A DNA stretch of 64,000 nt from Macrosoma leucophasiata (GCA_036365455.1 JAWQUS010000004.1:3107501-3171500), one strand, 5' to 3'. Numbered from the stretch's first letter, positions 33,021 to 43,189 are shown. Notes: generated by a model not told the origin, from the letters alone. Numbers and translations are program-made.

Positions 33021-36000
33021 TCAAATAATAGCATATTTAGGTACGTTATTGTGGAAACATTTCATGTAATGCCAGGCCGTCTCTTCAGGTGAATGTGCTT
33101 TCTTGAACAGGCATTTATCGATGATTTTTTCTACTCTGGTTCTTTCTGAAAACGGTACAACTGATAAACATTTAATTGCTTTTGTAGGTAAACAGCAATT
33201 AAATTTATAGCCTAACCTAACCTAACCTACTCTTTAACATCTTTTCCTCTAACCAAAGGTTGTCTGGTAGAGATCGCTCATCTAGCGATAAGGTCCGCCT
33301 CTTGTATACTTTGTAACTCTATTGTGTGAGAGTTTTGGCGGGAAGCTTGAAAGATGCGTGTGGTGCTCTTATTTTATTTCATTTTCTTGGTGTATTTTTG
33401 AGTTATATTAAATAAAGTTGGTGGCATTTTGTTTGTTATAGGCTTTTTACAGTGCTTTTGTATAGTGAAATAGAATAACAGTGCGAAAACACGTTCTTTC
33501 GGGTTGCCTCCAAAACTTCATTGTAAATGTTCTGGTAAAGTAGCCATCGCTTTACTCGAATTATTGACTGTGACTCTGACTGACGGACTGATAAATTGAC
33601 TGACTGACTCTGACTTTTACGTTGTTTATTACGAATACGAAATATCGTTTTACTTGACACTGGCAATATGCATAAAAAGCGATGCCATAAATTAAAAAAA
33701 AAAAAAAAAAACTCTTGTGTATTTCTTTGTATTCTTTACTGGTGTTCAATAAAGTGTATTGTTGTTGACGTTCTTGTAATGAAGGTGACAAAAGCATGCA
33801 GTTCACATTGATGATTGCAGCCTATAGACATTTACACAAAAACCAGAGGTCAAAATGCAGAAGCGTTGCCACTACTTGCCATCCCTGAAACCTAAGTTGT
33901 TATGTCTTTGTGATCGTTTTTACGAAGCCATATTTATGGTACAGAATACGACAGTGCTGAACACTACCACTTGGTAACAGATACCTACATTAGGTAATGC
34001 GGTAGTGCCTACGCCCTCGAGCCCTCATACTGGAACTCTACCACCAGTAAAAAAGTTGCTGGTGACAAAGCCTGGGTTGCACCAAAATATTTGATAAAGT
34101 TATTGTAACATTTCACATCCTTTTCTAATTTTTTTTTTTTTTTTGAATGTCAATAAGTTGTCAGACAAGCAGACGGGCCACCTGATGGTAAGTGGTCACC
34201 GTCGCCTATGGACATTTGCAACACCAGGGGAGTTGCCAACGCGCTGCCAGACCTGAAGGACTCTTTTGACGCCATTTTTGAAGAACCCCATATTAACTTC
34301 AAGAAATCTGTTTAAGTTAGAGAAGGATGTGAAATGTTACATTAACTTTAACTTCAACAAATATTTTGGTGCAACCCAGGTTTAGTGATGAACCAAAGTA
34401 ACCGAAGGCACATAGCTAGAAGAATCGGACGGCAGTTGGGGAAGACGAGTTCTCGTAATGAGGTGGACCGACGCCCTGGTGAAGGTTGCAAGCAATCGCT
34501 GGATTAGGGCGGCCGAGCATCGTTCGTTATGGCAATCTTTGACGGAAGCTTTTGTCAGTTAGGGCATCTTTCGGTTTCAATGATAACTTACTGATTGGCA
34601 CAGAATTTGGCACTAAATAGTCATGTTTAGTCCATTTATTTTCCAGTTTTTTAGCAACTACCAAATTAATGTAGTTATGTCTCGTAAGTGGCAACCATCT
34701 GCACCGAAATGTCTGTCAATACGCTATATTCACTTAGCATCCATGTATTATTTATTTCGTTTTCATACAGTAAGACTTAACATTATAGAACACACAAGAA
34801 ACCGACGGGGTTTGTCCTGGATGTTAGTACCGACCTCATAAAAACTAGATAAACGTACAAAACTATTAAAATTTTAATAAATAGGTACAACAGCGAGGAA
34901 CTGCTGTGCGGTAAGCGGATAAATAAAATGTATAATAATACAATACGTTATGTGGGTACATGTGTAAAACTCGACAAATCTACGATCTATCATCGCAATG
35001 CAGCGGCTCCAGTTGTTTACAATTAAGTGTTTGTACATTAGGTAGGTATAGTTAGTTATGTGACGTCAGGTGTGGGGACGTGACAACCCCGTCGCCTTCA
35101 ACTGGAGGAGAATTCTTCCGCTAGTGCGGTCAGCCGAACAATGGCGGTCATACCATTTCAATAGAGCGTTAGCACACCGCGGACACTCCGCCAAAATTCC
35201 ATACAAACGCTTAATTTGGTTTCTATTACAAAGATATCAATCAGTGACGTGTATTTACACGCGCACCTGTGTGCGTAGCACGTACAAAATACTAACCGTT
35301 GACCATAAGAGGGGAGGAGGTTGAGTGATGCGGGCAAATCGGGCGGGACGTCGAAGTGTCCATTCTATACGTAGTATTATTACATATTCTCTGGCGTTAG
35401 TCAAATCACAACACGAGATGGGCAGCAGGGTTCCTTGATAAAACTACCGCCACTGCGATCGCCAATCCGCCTGCCAAGCGTGGCGATTATGGAATATTCT
35501 CTCCAATTTTTTTTATCTCCTTTATTTCTGAAATCCTCATTTGGGAATTGAGCTGATGGATAGACATTTCAGTGTAGGCATGCATGGTATACGCCCAGTG
35601 GTGCATCTATATACAAAGTAGAATCTTCAAGGAAGTGTTTTATTACGACGGGAGAAGGTTCTGGGGAGCTCTCCTTTTTAAGAGTTTAAAGACGCGAATG
35701 GGCTTCATCAATCTGCAAGCATGTTCGTTGGGATGTTTCTCCATGCGACGAAAGTACGACTTTAATTTATTAAAAAAATATCTTTCACTGTTGGTTGGTA
35801 TCTTCAAATCTCGGTGTAATTGAGAGTTGGAAACAAACCATGGAGCGTCAGTTACTCAGTTATAATGCGGAGAACTTTTGATTGGAAGCGTTTTATGATT
35901 TCCAGGTTAGAATTTGCTACAGTTCCCCATAATTCTGCTTCATAAGACTCCATAATTCTCTCCTAATGACGCGCAACCCACAGTTGTAGGCGTGTTTGAG

Positions 36001-38450
36001 GAAAGCTTTGTACTGTAGTGGACATCTTCCGGACATAATTCAACTTACCAGCAGGGGGAATAGTAGACAGCACCACATCTTGCCTCAACACTCCCCCCTT
36101 TGTCATCATGTTGTATTTGTTCAACACGCATAGTGCCCATCTCTTCAAAGCGGCAGTTTCTTTCTGGAAAATACGACATAATGGTAAAGAAAATAGATAA
36201 TATTTTCTTCGTGCGTAATGAATGGTCCTACAGGGTAGGGTATAACGGAGTGCTGAGAACTTTTTTTATGCCATGAAGGTGGCAAACAAGCATGCAGTTA
36301 ACATTGGTGTTAAGTGATAACTCAAACTAAAACTCAAAATTTCATTAAATTCAGAGTTTCAAAGCCTACATTACTGAAAAAAACACTACTGAGGCCAATA
36401 GACACTTACACAAAGACCAAAGGTCAAAATGCTAACACGCATTCCACCCCTGAGACCTTAGTTACTATGTGTTTGTGATAGTTATTATGGGGCCATATAT
36501 AACCGGAACACGATAGTGCTGAACACTACCATTTAGCGACAGATAAATTAGGTAATGCGGTGGTGCCAACGCCCTGGAGCTCCTACAATGGAACGCTACC
36601 ACCAGAAACTCTCTGAGAAACTTGTCTAAGTCCTCTCATACTTCTTCTGAATTCATAATTATCTTTAATATAATATTGCCCAAAATCTTCAAGCCAATTC
36701 ATTCAGGAGGTAGGCAAAGAGCATGAAGTGCCAAATATCTCGGTCCTTTCACACCTTTCACTGGTAGTAGAGTTTCTCTGTAGAGATGTGATGGCGTAGG
36801 CACGGCCGCCTCCAAGTGGTAGTGTTCAGCACTATCGTGTTCCGGTCGACATAACATATCTGCATTTTAACCTCTGCTTTTTATGTTGACTTTTTTTTAT
36901 GTACCTAATGGAAGTGGTTTAGTAGCATGCAGTTCACATTGATGTTAAGTGATGACTGCAGGACACTTACACAAAGACCAAGGTCAAAATGCAGATGCGT
37001 TACCACTCCTGAGGCCTAAGGTGTTATTCCTTTGTGTCGGAAGTGATAGGGCCGTACATTACCACCTGACCAGAACACGATAGTGCCGAACGCTACCATT
37101 TAGCGGCAAGTATATTTATATTAATATTATTAGGTAATGCGGTGGTGCCTACGCCCGCGATCTCCGTCAATGGAGCTCTACCACCAGCAAAAAATATATA
37201 ATATGTCTATAGGCTGCAGTCATCACTTTACCATTTGAACTGCAAGCTGGTTAGCCACCTTCGTAACTTAAAAAATTACCATCCATACATTTTCTTGCCT
37301 CTCTCTCATTCAACCTGCTACCTCCAACAGTTGGGTCTACTTACTACTGATCTCCAATTCTTGCCATTAAGTCTTTGCACTAGTTTGGGGCTGACCTTCG
37401 TATCTTCGATACACTGTAATTTAACTTGGTGGTAGCATTGCGCTTCCACAAAAATATTCTGAAAAATTGAAGAATTAGTTTGAAATTAGAATTAGTTCGA
37501 TTTTTTTTTTAATTTTCTATAGCATCTTAACTGGTAGCATTTTAACTAGTGGTAGAGGTACCAGTGTAGGAGCTTGAGGGCGAAGACAGTAATCTATCTG
37601 CCGCCAAATGGTAGTGTTCACCACTATCGTGTTCCGGTTAGATGGTAATGTATGGCCCCGTAGCATAGAGCAACACCGGAGGGGAGTAGCCATATGCAGG
37701 CTTTCCCCTCTGTCAAAGTACAAGCCCAAGGAAAATACCTGCCGCCTAGATGTTTAAATGTGTGCGTGAAATTGTTTCTGTATTTTGTTAAAGTCAAGGT
37801 GTGAGTTTCGTAGTAATAGACGATTTTTGTAGTGTGCGTGTGTGTCGCACGCATTTCCCCCTCGCAAATTATTACAGACTGTTTTGCATCGGTAATAAAC
37901 GCTATGGCTACTCCCCTCCAGTCCGCCACGAACGGTGGCCCGTGTTGCTATATGACGTAACTTCACGCCTGTAATCCCCGAAGGGGTAGGCAGAGGTAAA
38001 TGCATGCATTCAAGCATACATGCAAACACCCACGATTTGCCGGTTACGTTTTTGGCCCATGTAACAGGTGGCGAGCCTGTTGACATCTCCGGGCACATTA
38101 CCAAACTTTAAGGTACTGGGAAATTTCCAGAAAATGGAAAATTCCCAATGGAACCAAAGATAATGGACTTTACACCATCATCTCTGATAACCCCCTACCC
38201 GGGAATCGAACCCAGGACCTCAGCGTAGTAGTAGTGGCCTGCTACCACTAGGCTACCGAGGCAGTGTTGCTATATGCCCCGTAGTAACCATCACAGAGAC
38301 ATAATAATGTGTGTGTCTATACCCAGTCATAGGTAACTCAACATTAATATGAGCTGGATGCTTGTCTGCCACCATTCTCACATAACAAATATAAAGAATA
38401 CGAACATGTATGAAAACCGTAAGACACAAGAGCACTTGAACTCCTTTCAT
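33021..38450 (-). CDS. Minus-C odorant-binding protein, divergent paralogue (OBP-b)
   Basis: Predicted 132-aa secreted carrier of small hydrophobic ligands, PBP/GOBP fold. Coding exons on the minus strand: 38450-38406 (15 codons, MKGVQVLLCLTVFIH), 37458-37345 (38 codons, with IEDTKVSPKLVQRLNGKNW), 36163-36049 (KETAALKRWALCVLNKYNMM to STIPPA plus one base) and 33145-33021 (RTRVEKIIDKCLFKKAHS, ETAWHYMKCF, ending in TGA). All junctions are GT/AG; exon 3 has the same length and phase as in the neighbour OBP-a. Cysteines C31, C65, C103 and C121 correspond to classical C1, C3, C4 and C6; C2 and C5 are replaced. An extra C23 lies just after the likely signal cleavage (VEA|QC). The exon 1 donor GTTCGT is weak, and the exon 2 end could be 3 bases shorter (TCA|GTAGTA). 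Introns are large and transposon-filled. It may be expressed in any tissue; Minus-C OBPs are not restricted to antennae. Confidence 0.83.
33211..33231. repeat. Short CCTAA telomere-like run
   Basis: Three to four CCTAA units in OBP-b intron 3. This matches the insect telomere motif but is too short to mean much. Confidence 0.4.
33325..33690 (-). repeat. MASLLRILPV repeat family, copy 4
   Basis: Reverse copy inside OBP-b intron 3, complete from the GTTTTGGCGGGAAGCTTGAA end to GGCATCGCTTTTTATGCATA. The start codon of the short frame is preserved but the third codon block has changed. Confidence 0.75.
33780..34048 (-). mobile_element. Metulj-like SINE, divergent subfamily
   Basis: Carries CCCTGAAACCTAAGTTGTTA and TTTTTACGAAGCCATATTTA in place of main-family sequence. 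In OBP-b intron 3. Confidence 0.65.
34070..34381. mobile_element. GCCTGGGTTGCACCA MITE, split by a LINE tail
   Basis: The same element as at 18642-18785, here broken after CATCCTTTTCTAA (34138) and resumed at AACTTCAAGAAATCTG (34295). In OBP-b intron 3. Confidence 0.8.
34139..34294 (-). mobile_element. CR1-type LINE 3' end, nested in the MITE
   Basis: The plus strand reads CAGACGGGCCACCTGATGGT and GTTGCCAACGCGCTGCCAGA, the inverse of the tail at 49.8 kb. It starts with a T-run (A tail on the minus strand). 156 bp, 5' truncated. Confidence 0.8.
34390..35060. other. OBP-b intron 3, little recognised
   Basis: At 34390-34570 there is an RTE-like trace on the plus strand (AGTTCTCGTAATGAGGTGGA, CAATCGCTGGATTAGGGCGG). 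The rest is AT-rich with no exon. Confidence 0.4.
35070..35510 (+). mobile_element. RTE-like LINE tail fragments
   Basis: GACAACCCCGTCGCCTTCAA, GAATTCTTCCGCTAGTGCGG and later CGCCAATCCGCCTGCCAAGC with GTGGCGATTATGGAAT. Same type of tail as at 28.6 kb, with an unrelated segment between. Confidence 0.45.
35590..35965 (-). pseudogene. Jockey-type LINE ORF2 C-terminal fragment
   Basis: The minus strand, with breaks, reads pieces like ESYEAELWGTVANSNLEII, IKRFQSKVLRII and RRMEKHPNEHACRLMKPIR. These follow the QRFQSK.LR.IT.APWYV pattern near the C-terminus of Jockey-like ORF2. It ends 84 bp from OBP-b exon 3. Confidence 0.65.
36255..36604 (-). mobile_element. Metulj-like SINE, divergent subfamily, with insertion
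   Basis: Tail part at 36262-36320, then about 75 bp of foreign AT-rich sequence, then the rest from CACTACTGAGGCCAATAGAC to GAACGCTACCACCAG. In OBP-b intron 2. Confidence 0.65.
36765..36896 (+). mobile_element. Metulj-like SINE, degenerate
   Basis: CTGGTAGTAGAGTTTCTCTG head and CAGCACTATCGTGTTCCGGT middle, with deletions. It ends directly at the next SINE copy. Confidence 0.55.
36892..37188 (-). mobile_element. Metulj-like SINE
   Basis: Near full-length reverse copy in OBP-b intron 2, with a TATATTTATATTAATATTAT expansion at about 37112. A plus-strand tail piece follows at 37203-37262, 83 bp before exon 2. Confidence 0.75.
37664..38276. mobile_element. hAT-like nonautonomous element (CATAGAG ends), split by a SINE
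   Basis: Starts CATAGAGCAACACCGGAGGG, ends CCCGTGTTGCTATATG, with 8-bp target duplication CCCCGTAG at 37656-37663 and 38277-38284. Interior CAGGCTTTCCCCTCTGTCAA is shared with the copy at 51568-51746. A family A SINE sits just inside its right end. Confidence 0.8.
37955..38263 (-). mobile_element. tRNA-derived SINE, family A, with 13-bp target duplication
   Basis: Reverse copy from ACGTAACTTCACGCCTGTAA to GCTACCACTAGGCTACCGAG plus GCA. A perfect direct repeat GTGTTGCTATATG flanks it (37942-37954, 38264-38276), the mark of target-primed insertion. The youngest layer of the nest. Confidence 0.9.
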
Positions 38451-38455
38451 TGTGA

Positions 38456-38484
38456 ACTGAGCATGTTTTATGGCAGTGTTTATA
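38456..38484 (-). promoter_or_regulatory. TATA box and initiator of OBP-b
   Basis: On the minus strand, TATAAA begins at 38484 and the arthropod initiator TCAGT is at 38460-38456, with 26 bases from the TATA start to the initiator A. The start codon follows 8 bases after the initiator A, so the leader would be very short. Confidence 0.6.
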
Positions 38485-38609
38485 AATCCACTTCATCTAA
38501 GCCTTTGTTTATACGGTTTACGGGAAACAACCTTTCATCAACAAACATAACTATAAACATGTACCCCTCTGAAGCGGTAGGTTTACACCTATACTGCAAT
38601 ATATTGGCT

Positions 38610-39055
38610 ACTGGTGGTAGAACTCGAGTGACGAAGCTCGCGGGCATAGGCACCACCGCATTACCTAATATACTTGCCGCTAAATGGTATTGTTCAGCAC
38701 TATCGTGTTCCGGTCAGGTGGTAATGCACGCCCCTTCCGGTATGCGGTCGCCACTCCAGAACTCTGACCCAACGACCGTCAGTTCTGCGAGCTATGTGCC
38801 CTGCCCACTGCCACTTGAACTTCGCTGTTCGGTGGTTCTGATTTGATCTCGCAGAGAAACTCCGAGCATAGCCCTCTATATTGCTCTCTGAGTGACCTTG
38901 AGCCTTCTTATGAGGCCCATAGTGAGCGACCATGATACATAAAAACTAAGGTCTCAAGGGATCCACCATGTGGAACCACCACATCTGCATTTGGACCTCT
39001 GGTTTTTGTGTAGAGGTCTATATTCTGCAGGCATCACTTAATATCCATGTGAAAA
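38610..39055 (+). mobile_element. Metulj-like SINE split by an RTE fragment
   Basis: Head CTGGTGGTAGAACTCGAGTG to GGTCAGGTGGTAATGCACG (38610-38732). The tail part, from about 38965 (CACCACATCTGCATTTGGAC), ends near ATATCCATGTGAAAAAAAAA. Confidence 0.65.
38733..38935 (-). pseudogene. RTE-like LINE fragment
   Basis: The minus-strand frame reads FKWQWAGHIARRTDGRW then VRVLEWRPHTGRG, the signature KLKWQWAGHI.RR.D.RW..RVLEWRPR.GKR of lepidopteran RTE ORFs. 200 bp only, between the two OBP genes. Confidence 0.75.
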
Positions 39056-39202
39056 AAAAATCTTTTAAATAAATTGTTCCCTAGTTTTAATGGTTAAGCC
39101 TGTAGCAACCTGTTCTCCGTAGAAAATATATCTCTATCAAGGTTTTAAAGAAGTTTGGAACAAGTCGTGGCACGCTGGTAGTAAAGGTAACGTTTCAATT
39201 GA

Positions 39203-39415
39203 TAACTAGCTGCCCCGACGAACTTCGTATCGCCTTAGAGGTATTAAATGTCAAAGAAATCGAAAAAGAAAATTTGTGGAGAGTCACCCTCATCACTGGA
39301 GAATCATCATTATCACTTAGGGATATGAAAAATAGATGTCGACCTATCCTCAGACCCAATAGAGACACAAAATATCAATCGGCGTAGCCGTTTCGGAGGA
39401 ATATGGTAACTTATT
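39203..39415 (+). repeat. Interspersed repeat (CTAGCTGCCCCGACGAACTT)
   Basis: Begins CTAGCTGCCCCGACGAACTT, ends GGCGTAGCCGTTTCGGAGGA then ATATGGTAAC. This is a widespread insect repeat pattern; the class is uncertain. An inverted fragment is at 20.57-20.69 kb. Confidence 0.5.
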
Positions 39416-39613
39416 GTGACACAAATATTTCTTAATATGAGAAGAGAAGAAAATTATGTAGAAAAAAAACTAGTTGTACAAAATAACACAAAAAATTTAA
39501 TTTCAAACGGCATTTAATTTCCAAACTAAATTCGTGTTGGCAGTAACATTACAGAATAAGTTGTAAGACCAATTTTACACCCAGAGGTTGAGGGTCCTTG
39601 ACATGTTGTGGAG

Positions 39614-42600
39614 TTATAGGAAGATGGCATGCTTGGGGTCCTTCTCGTGGTAGCATTTCACGTAGTTCCAGGCGGTCTGGTGTGGTGTGTTGCCTTTGTT
39701 GGCCAAGCAGGTGTCGATCAACTTCTCTACTGTTGGTTTATCAGCTGAAACGTGTAAGAGATTGTTAGTTCTACTGATAGTACATTGTGTGTGGTAGTCG
39801 CTAGCTTAAACAGTCGACTATCCTTGAAGAAAGTAAATATTGTATTATAAGTCACTGCCCAGTTTACATGAGTATTCCAACCAGTCTAAGCTGCGAAATA
39901 ATTCGAAGCTTTAAGGTGTTTTCTCGATATCACATTAGAGTTTCATAAAAAATGGCTGTAGTAACGAACGGCGTTTTTCACGGACGGTTACTTCTTCATA
40001 ATACCCACGGTTTTACGAACGTTCTTAAGCGACGAAAACCACTTTCCATCCGTTGATAGCGTTTCGATAAGTCACTAACATTCGAATGCCGTAGCAAGCA
40101 ATTAGTAGACATCAATTAATGATCCCAAATATTGGTTAGGTCAAGATTTCCTAACTGTGTGCCACTGAAAAAGTGAAGCATTGATTTCAGTAGTAGAAAC
40201 ACGTAGTTATGATTCAAAGTGAATACACCAGAGAGCTGACTTTATATCCCCAAAATACTGTTTTACTGTTATGAAAGTAAGACGTCACAGATATTTTATG
40301 ATTTGCTTATTATATAGTTATTTTGTGGACGTTTCACATCTTAAGCTTGAAGAGTCACTCTTGGCATAGAATAAGTGTACAAAGACCATGTTCATACCGA
40401 CCTGGGTTGGGAACCTTAGTGAGAGCGACATCCTTCTTAAACTTGCCATCTTTCGTCATCAACTCCGACTTGACCAACATGCAGAACGCGTATTTCTTCA
40501 GGGAATCATTTTCGGTCTGGAACAAAACCGAATATCATTTCACGTAGCTTTGGACACTGACACTTGCCTTCCTAGAAACAGAGTATTAATATGCGTTTTG
40601 CGGAGTTAAATATAAAGAACGTCAAAAGTAACTTCACGTGTATAAACCCCGAATGGGTAGGCAGAGGTAAATTACGTAAATGCATGCATATAAGCATACG
40701 TGCAAACACTCGATTCGCGGGTTATGTTTTGACCCATGTAACAGGTGGCAAGCCTGTTGACATCTTCGGGCACATTACCAAACTTCGAGGTACTAAGCAA
40801 CTTTCAGGAAATGGAAAAATCCGAATATCCAGAGATAAATGATTCAAAGGAAAGAAGACAAAACGTTAAATTAGAGAATGACGTATCAGATGTAAATTGC
40901 GAATGTAGACGGTTGATAGACTTGAAAATTGCTAAGACTGACCTACGTTGATTATAGAGTAATTCAAATCTGACTCAATTCAAGATGCTTAGGAAGTTAT
41001 GCAAAAAGAACTGTAAATTTCGGAATGAAGACAAAAGATCGTAATTGAGATTACGAAAATATTTTGGGAATCTGCTGTACATATTTATTAGCAGAAAAAA
41101 AATACGTTACCACATCTAAGGCATAAATATTATTATTGAGAAATGTAAAATATACCTGCATATAATCAATTTCGATGTTTTTTTTTCTAAAGTAAACAAA
41201 AATTTACCCCCTTATTCATAAACGTATTTTAGCTAAAGTGTTGTTAATCTCTCCTTCGTCTTTTTCTATCCTGCACATTTGACAATACAACTGACATAGA
41301 CAAAGTATTCTATAGCTAAAACGTATCTTAAGTACGTTTATGAATAAGGGGGTAAGAAGATATAAGTGCACCAAGTTTTCCATTTCAGAATGAAGACACA
41401 AAAGATCGTAATTGATTTATTAGCAGGAAAAAAATACGTTACCATATCTAAGGTGTAAATATTATTATTGAGAAGTGTAAAATGTACCTGTATCTGTATA
41501 TATTCAATTTTGATGTAGTTTTTTTTTCGAAAGTAAAGAAAAATAGGAAGATAGAATTTTACCAAATATATTTCATTTGCCGCTTACCTTGAAATCTCCT
41601 GTCTTGAGTTTGTTAACCAATGCCTCCTCAGCTTTTGTTTCCGTAAGGCACTCGGACCTGTGTTTCTTCAGTTTCTCCTTTTGCTCGTCAGTCAGGGCCT
41701 GAGGACAAGTATTCAGCTTATTAACCGACTTCTCCTTCATCGTGTCATTTCAAAGCGCAATGTAATGAGTTAATAAATCTTGGCCCAAAACTTTTTTTTT
41801 AATTCAAAATGGCATCGCTATTACGCATATTGCCAGTGTCAAGTAAAACGATATTTCGTATTCGTATAAAAGAAGCGTTAAAGTTAGAATCAGTCAGTCA
41901 GTTAATTATCAGTCAAAGTCGGTCAGAGTCAAAGTCAGTTGTTCGAGTAAAGCGATGGTTACTTTACCAGAACATTTTACAATGAAGTTTTGGAGGCAAC
42001 CTGAAAAGCCGTGTTTTGGCGCTGTTATTCTATTTCTCTATACACGGGCACTGTAATAAATCTATATCAAACAAAATGCCACCAACTTTATTTAATAGGA
42101 CTCAAAAATACACCAAGAAAACGAAATAAAATAAGAGCACCACACGCCTCTTTCAAGGTTCCCGCCATAGAATTTTAACGCTACCTCTATGGTTTCCGAT
42201 AAAACTCAACCCAAGACTTGGCAATGGCCACCGCATTATTTGTAACCGACTTCAAAAAGGAGAAGGTTCTTTATTCGACACGTATGTACCTATGTTCTTT
42301 TTTGTGCTAAACAACCACATATAAGGACATAGGAGTTGAAAGAAAAAGATATTTTAAGGGGTGTTGGGGCGTTTCGGTCCGCGGGACGAATCGCCCCATA
42401 TGTTTATTATTATGTTTATTAATACCCATTTTAAGTAAGTTTTTTTTTCCATTTTTAATCTACTATTAATATCTGTTTTTACTTTTACTGTACGTAATAA
42501 TTTAGTTAAGTTATTCACTCTAAGTAATTTGACGTTTTGAAAGTATCTGTAAAGATCTATTCAAAAACATTTTTCTTTTTTTTATATTTAAATTTATTCT

Positions 42601-42877
42601 TAGTCAAAAATATTTTCTTTCTTTTTTTATACAATTCACGGTGTTACCTGGTCTACATTAAAATATCAATAATTAAAGTTTTTTTTTTATTTTTGTTGAA
42701 TATCATTCCGTTACAATTTTCGCCTTTAAAACAAAAGGTTTTACAATTAGGTACTGGTGATATTTGTTTAATTAGCCTTTAGAATTATTTTCAGTTTTTT
42801 TTTGCAGATTAATAAACATTTTAATATCTCACCTGAGCGGCAACGAAGAAAATAGCAAGAACAATGAACGCCTTCAT
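39614..42877 (-). CDS. Minus-C odorant-binding protein (OBP-a)
   Basis: Predicted 133-aa secreted odorant-binding protein, a small helical carrier of hydrophobic ligands in extracellular fluid. Coding exons on the minus strand: 42877-42833 (MKAFIVLAIFFVAAQ), 41698-41588 (ALTDEQKEKLKKHRSECL to KLKTGDFK), 40516-40402 (TENDSLKKYAFCMLVKSE to LTKVPNP plus one base) and 39744-39614 (DKPTVEKLIDTCLANKGN, QTAWNYVKCYHEKDP, HAIFL, stop TAA). Junctions are GT/AG with phases 0, 0 and 1. The signal peptide is about residues 1-16. Only C32, C64, C103 and C121 are present, equal to C1, C3, C4 and C6; K60 and H112 occupy the C2 and C5 positions, which defines a Minus-C OBP. An ATTAAA lies about 96 bases after the stop. 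It is upstream of, and codirectional with, the paralogue OBP-b, about 1.1 kb apart. The frame is intact and highly typical. Confidence 0.92.
40628..40835 (-). mobile_element. tRNA-derived SINE, family A, 3' part, diverged
   Basis: AACTTCACGTGTATAAACCC, CATGTAACAGGTGGCAAGCC and GGAAATGGAAAAATCCGAAT match the tail two-thirds of family A in reverse. In OBP-a intron 2. Confidence 0.65.
41025..41555. repeat. Tandem duplication in OBP-a intron 2
   Basis: TTCGGAATGAAGACAAAAGA to about 41205 is repeated at about 41383-41555 (CAGAATGAAGACACAAAAGA; TTTATTAGCAGGAAAAAAAT), period about 360 bp. A TIR element (41207-41352) separates the copies. Confidence 0.75.
41207..41352. mobile_element. 146-bp MITE (CCCCCTTATTCATAAACG), TA target site
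   Basis: Starts CCCCCTTATTCATAAACGTA, ends with the exact inverse, flanked by TA on both sides, consistent with Tc1/mariner-type insertion. A second copy in the opposite orientation is at 50431-50577. In OBP-a intron 2. Confidence 0.85.
41808..42170 (+). repeat. MASLLRILPV repeat family, copy 5
   Basis: Full-length copy in OBP-a intron 1, from ATGGCATCGCTATTACGCAT to CTCTTTCAAGGTTCCCGCC. The short frame MASLLRILPVSSKTIFRI is intact again. Next to it, CAACCGACTTCAAAAAGGAG (about 42245) is a fragment of another common lepidopteran repeat. Confidence 0.75.
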
Positions 42878-42893
42878 ATTGAGAGCTGAGTGC

Positions 42894-42928
42894 ACTGTAC
42901 CAGGACCGCCGACCTCACTACTTTTATA
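42894..42928 (-). promoter_or_regulatory. TATA box and initiator-like site of OBP-a
   Basis: On the minus strand, TATAAAAG begins at 42928. An ACAGT initiator-like site lies about 30 bases downstream (42898-42894), and the ATG at 42877 follows about 20 bases later. Spacing fits a focused promoter. Confidence 0.65.
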
Positions 42929-42934
42929 GCTAGC

Positions 42935-43185
42935 TTGCTCAGGACTAATCAGATTGGGATCTTTATTACAGGGGTTGTCAACTGTTTTCATTAAATTTCT
43001 AGTTAATTTCTTGTTAAGTAAAAGGATTTTTTATATAGGTATATAAATTCATTCAAACATTCTCTTCTACATCTCTTTTCATACATGCACAATGATTCGA
43101 AACTCTTGACCATGATAATGATAACTATTTTAAAGAAATAATTAAAAAAAAAAACAATTGAGACCTCACACAACACATATAGCAT
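42935..43185. other. No gene seen
   Basis: AT-rich upstream flank of OBP-a. Confidence 0.5.
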
Positions 43186-43189
43186 TGGT

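Larger units (their letters stand above)
37536..38395 (+). mobile_element. Metulj-like SINE, interrupted by two nested elements
   Basis: Head CTAGTGGTAGAGGTACCAGT to ATGTATGGCCCCGTAG (37536-37663), and remainder CCCCGTAGTAACCATCACAG to CATTCTCACATAAC (38277-38395). The two halves share the 8-bp duplication CCCCGTAG. All in OBP-b intron 1. Confidence 0.75.

Noticed and set aside
33211..33231. Interstitial telomere array
   Set aside because: Only three to four CCTAA units; expected by chance in AT-rich DNA.
38253..38405. Continuation of the OBP-b first exon as a 65-aa protein
   Set aside because: Beyond the signal peptide the frame runs through SINE sequence; the conserved 15-codon first exon is the better model.
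39203..39415. Exon of a gene between or after the OBPs (frame of 62 codons)
   Set aside because: Matches a widespread insect repeat ending in GCCGTTTCGGAGGA.
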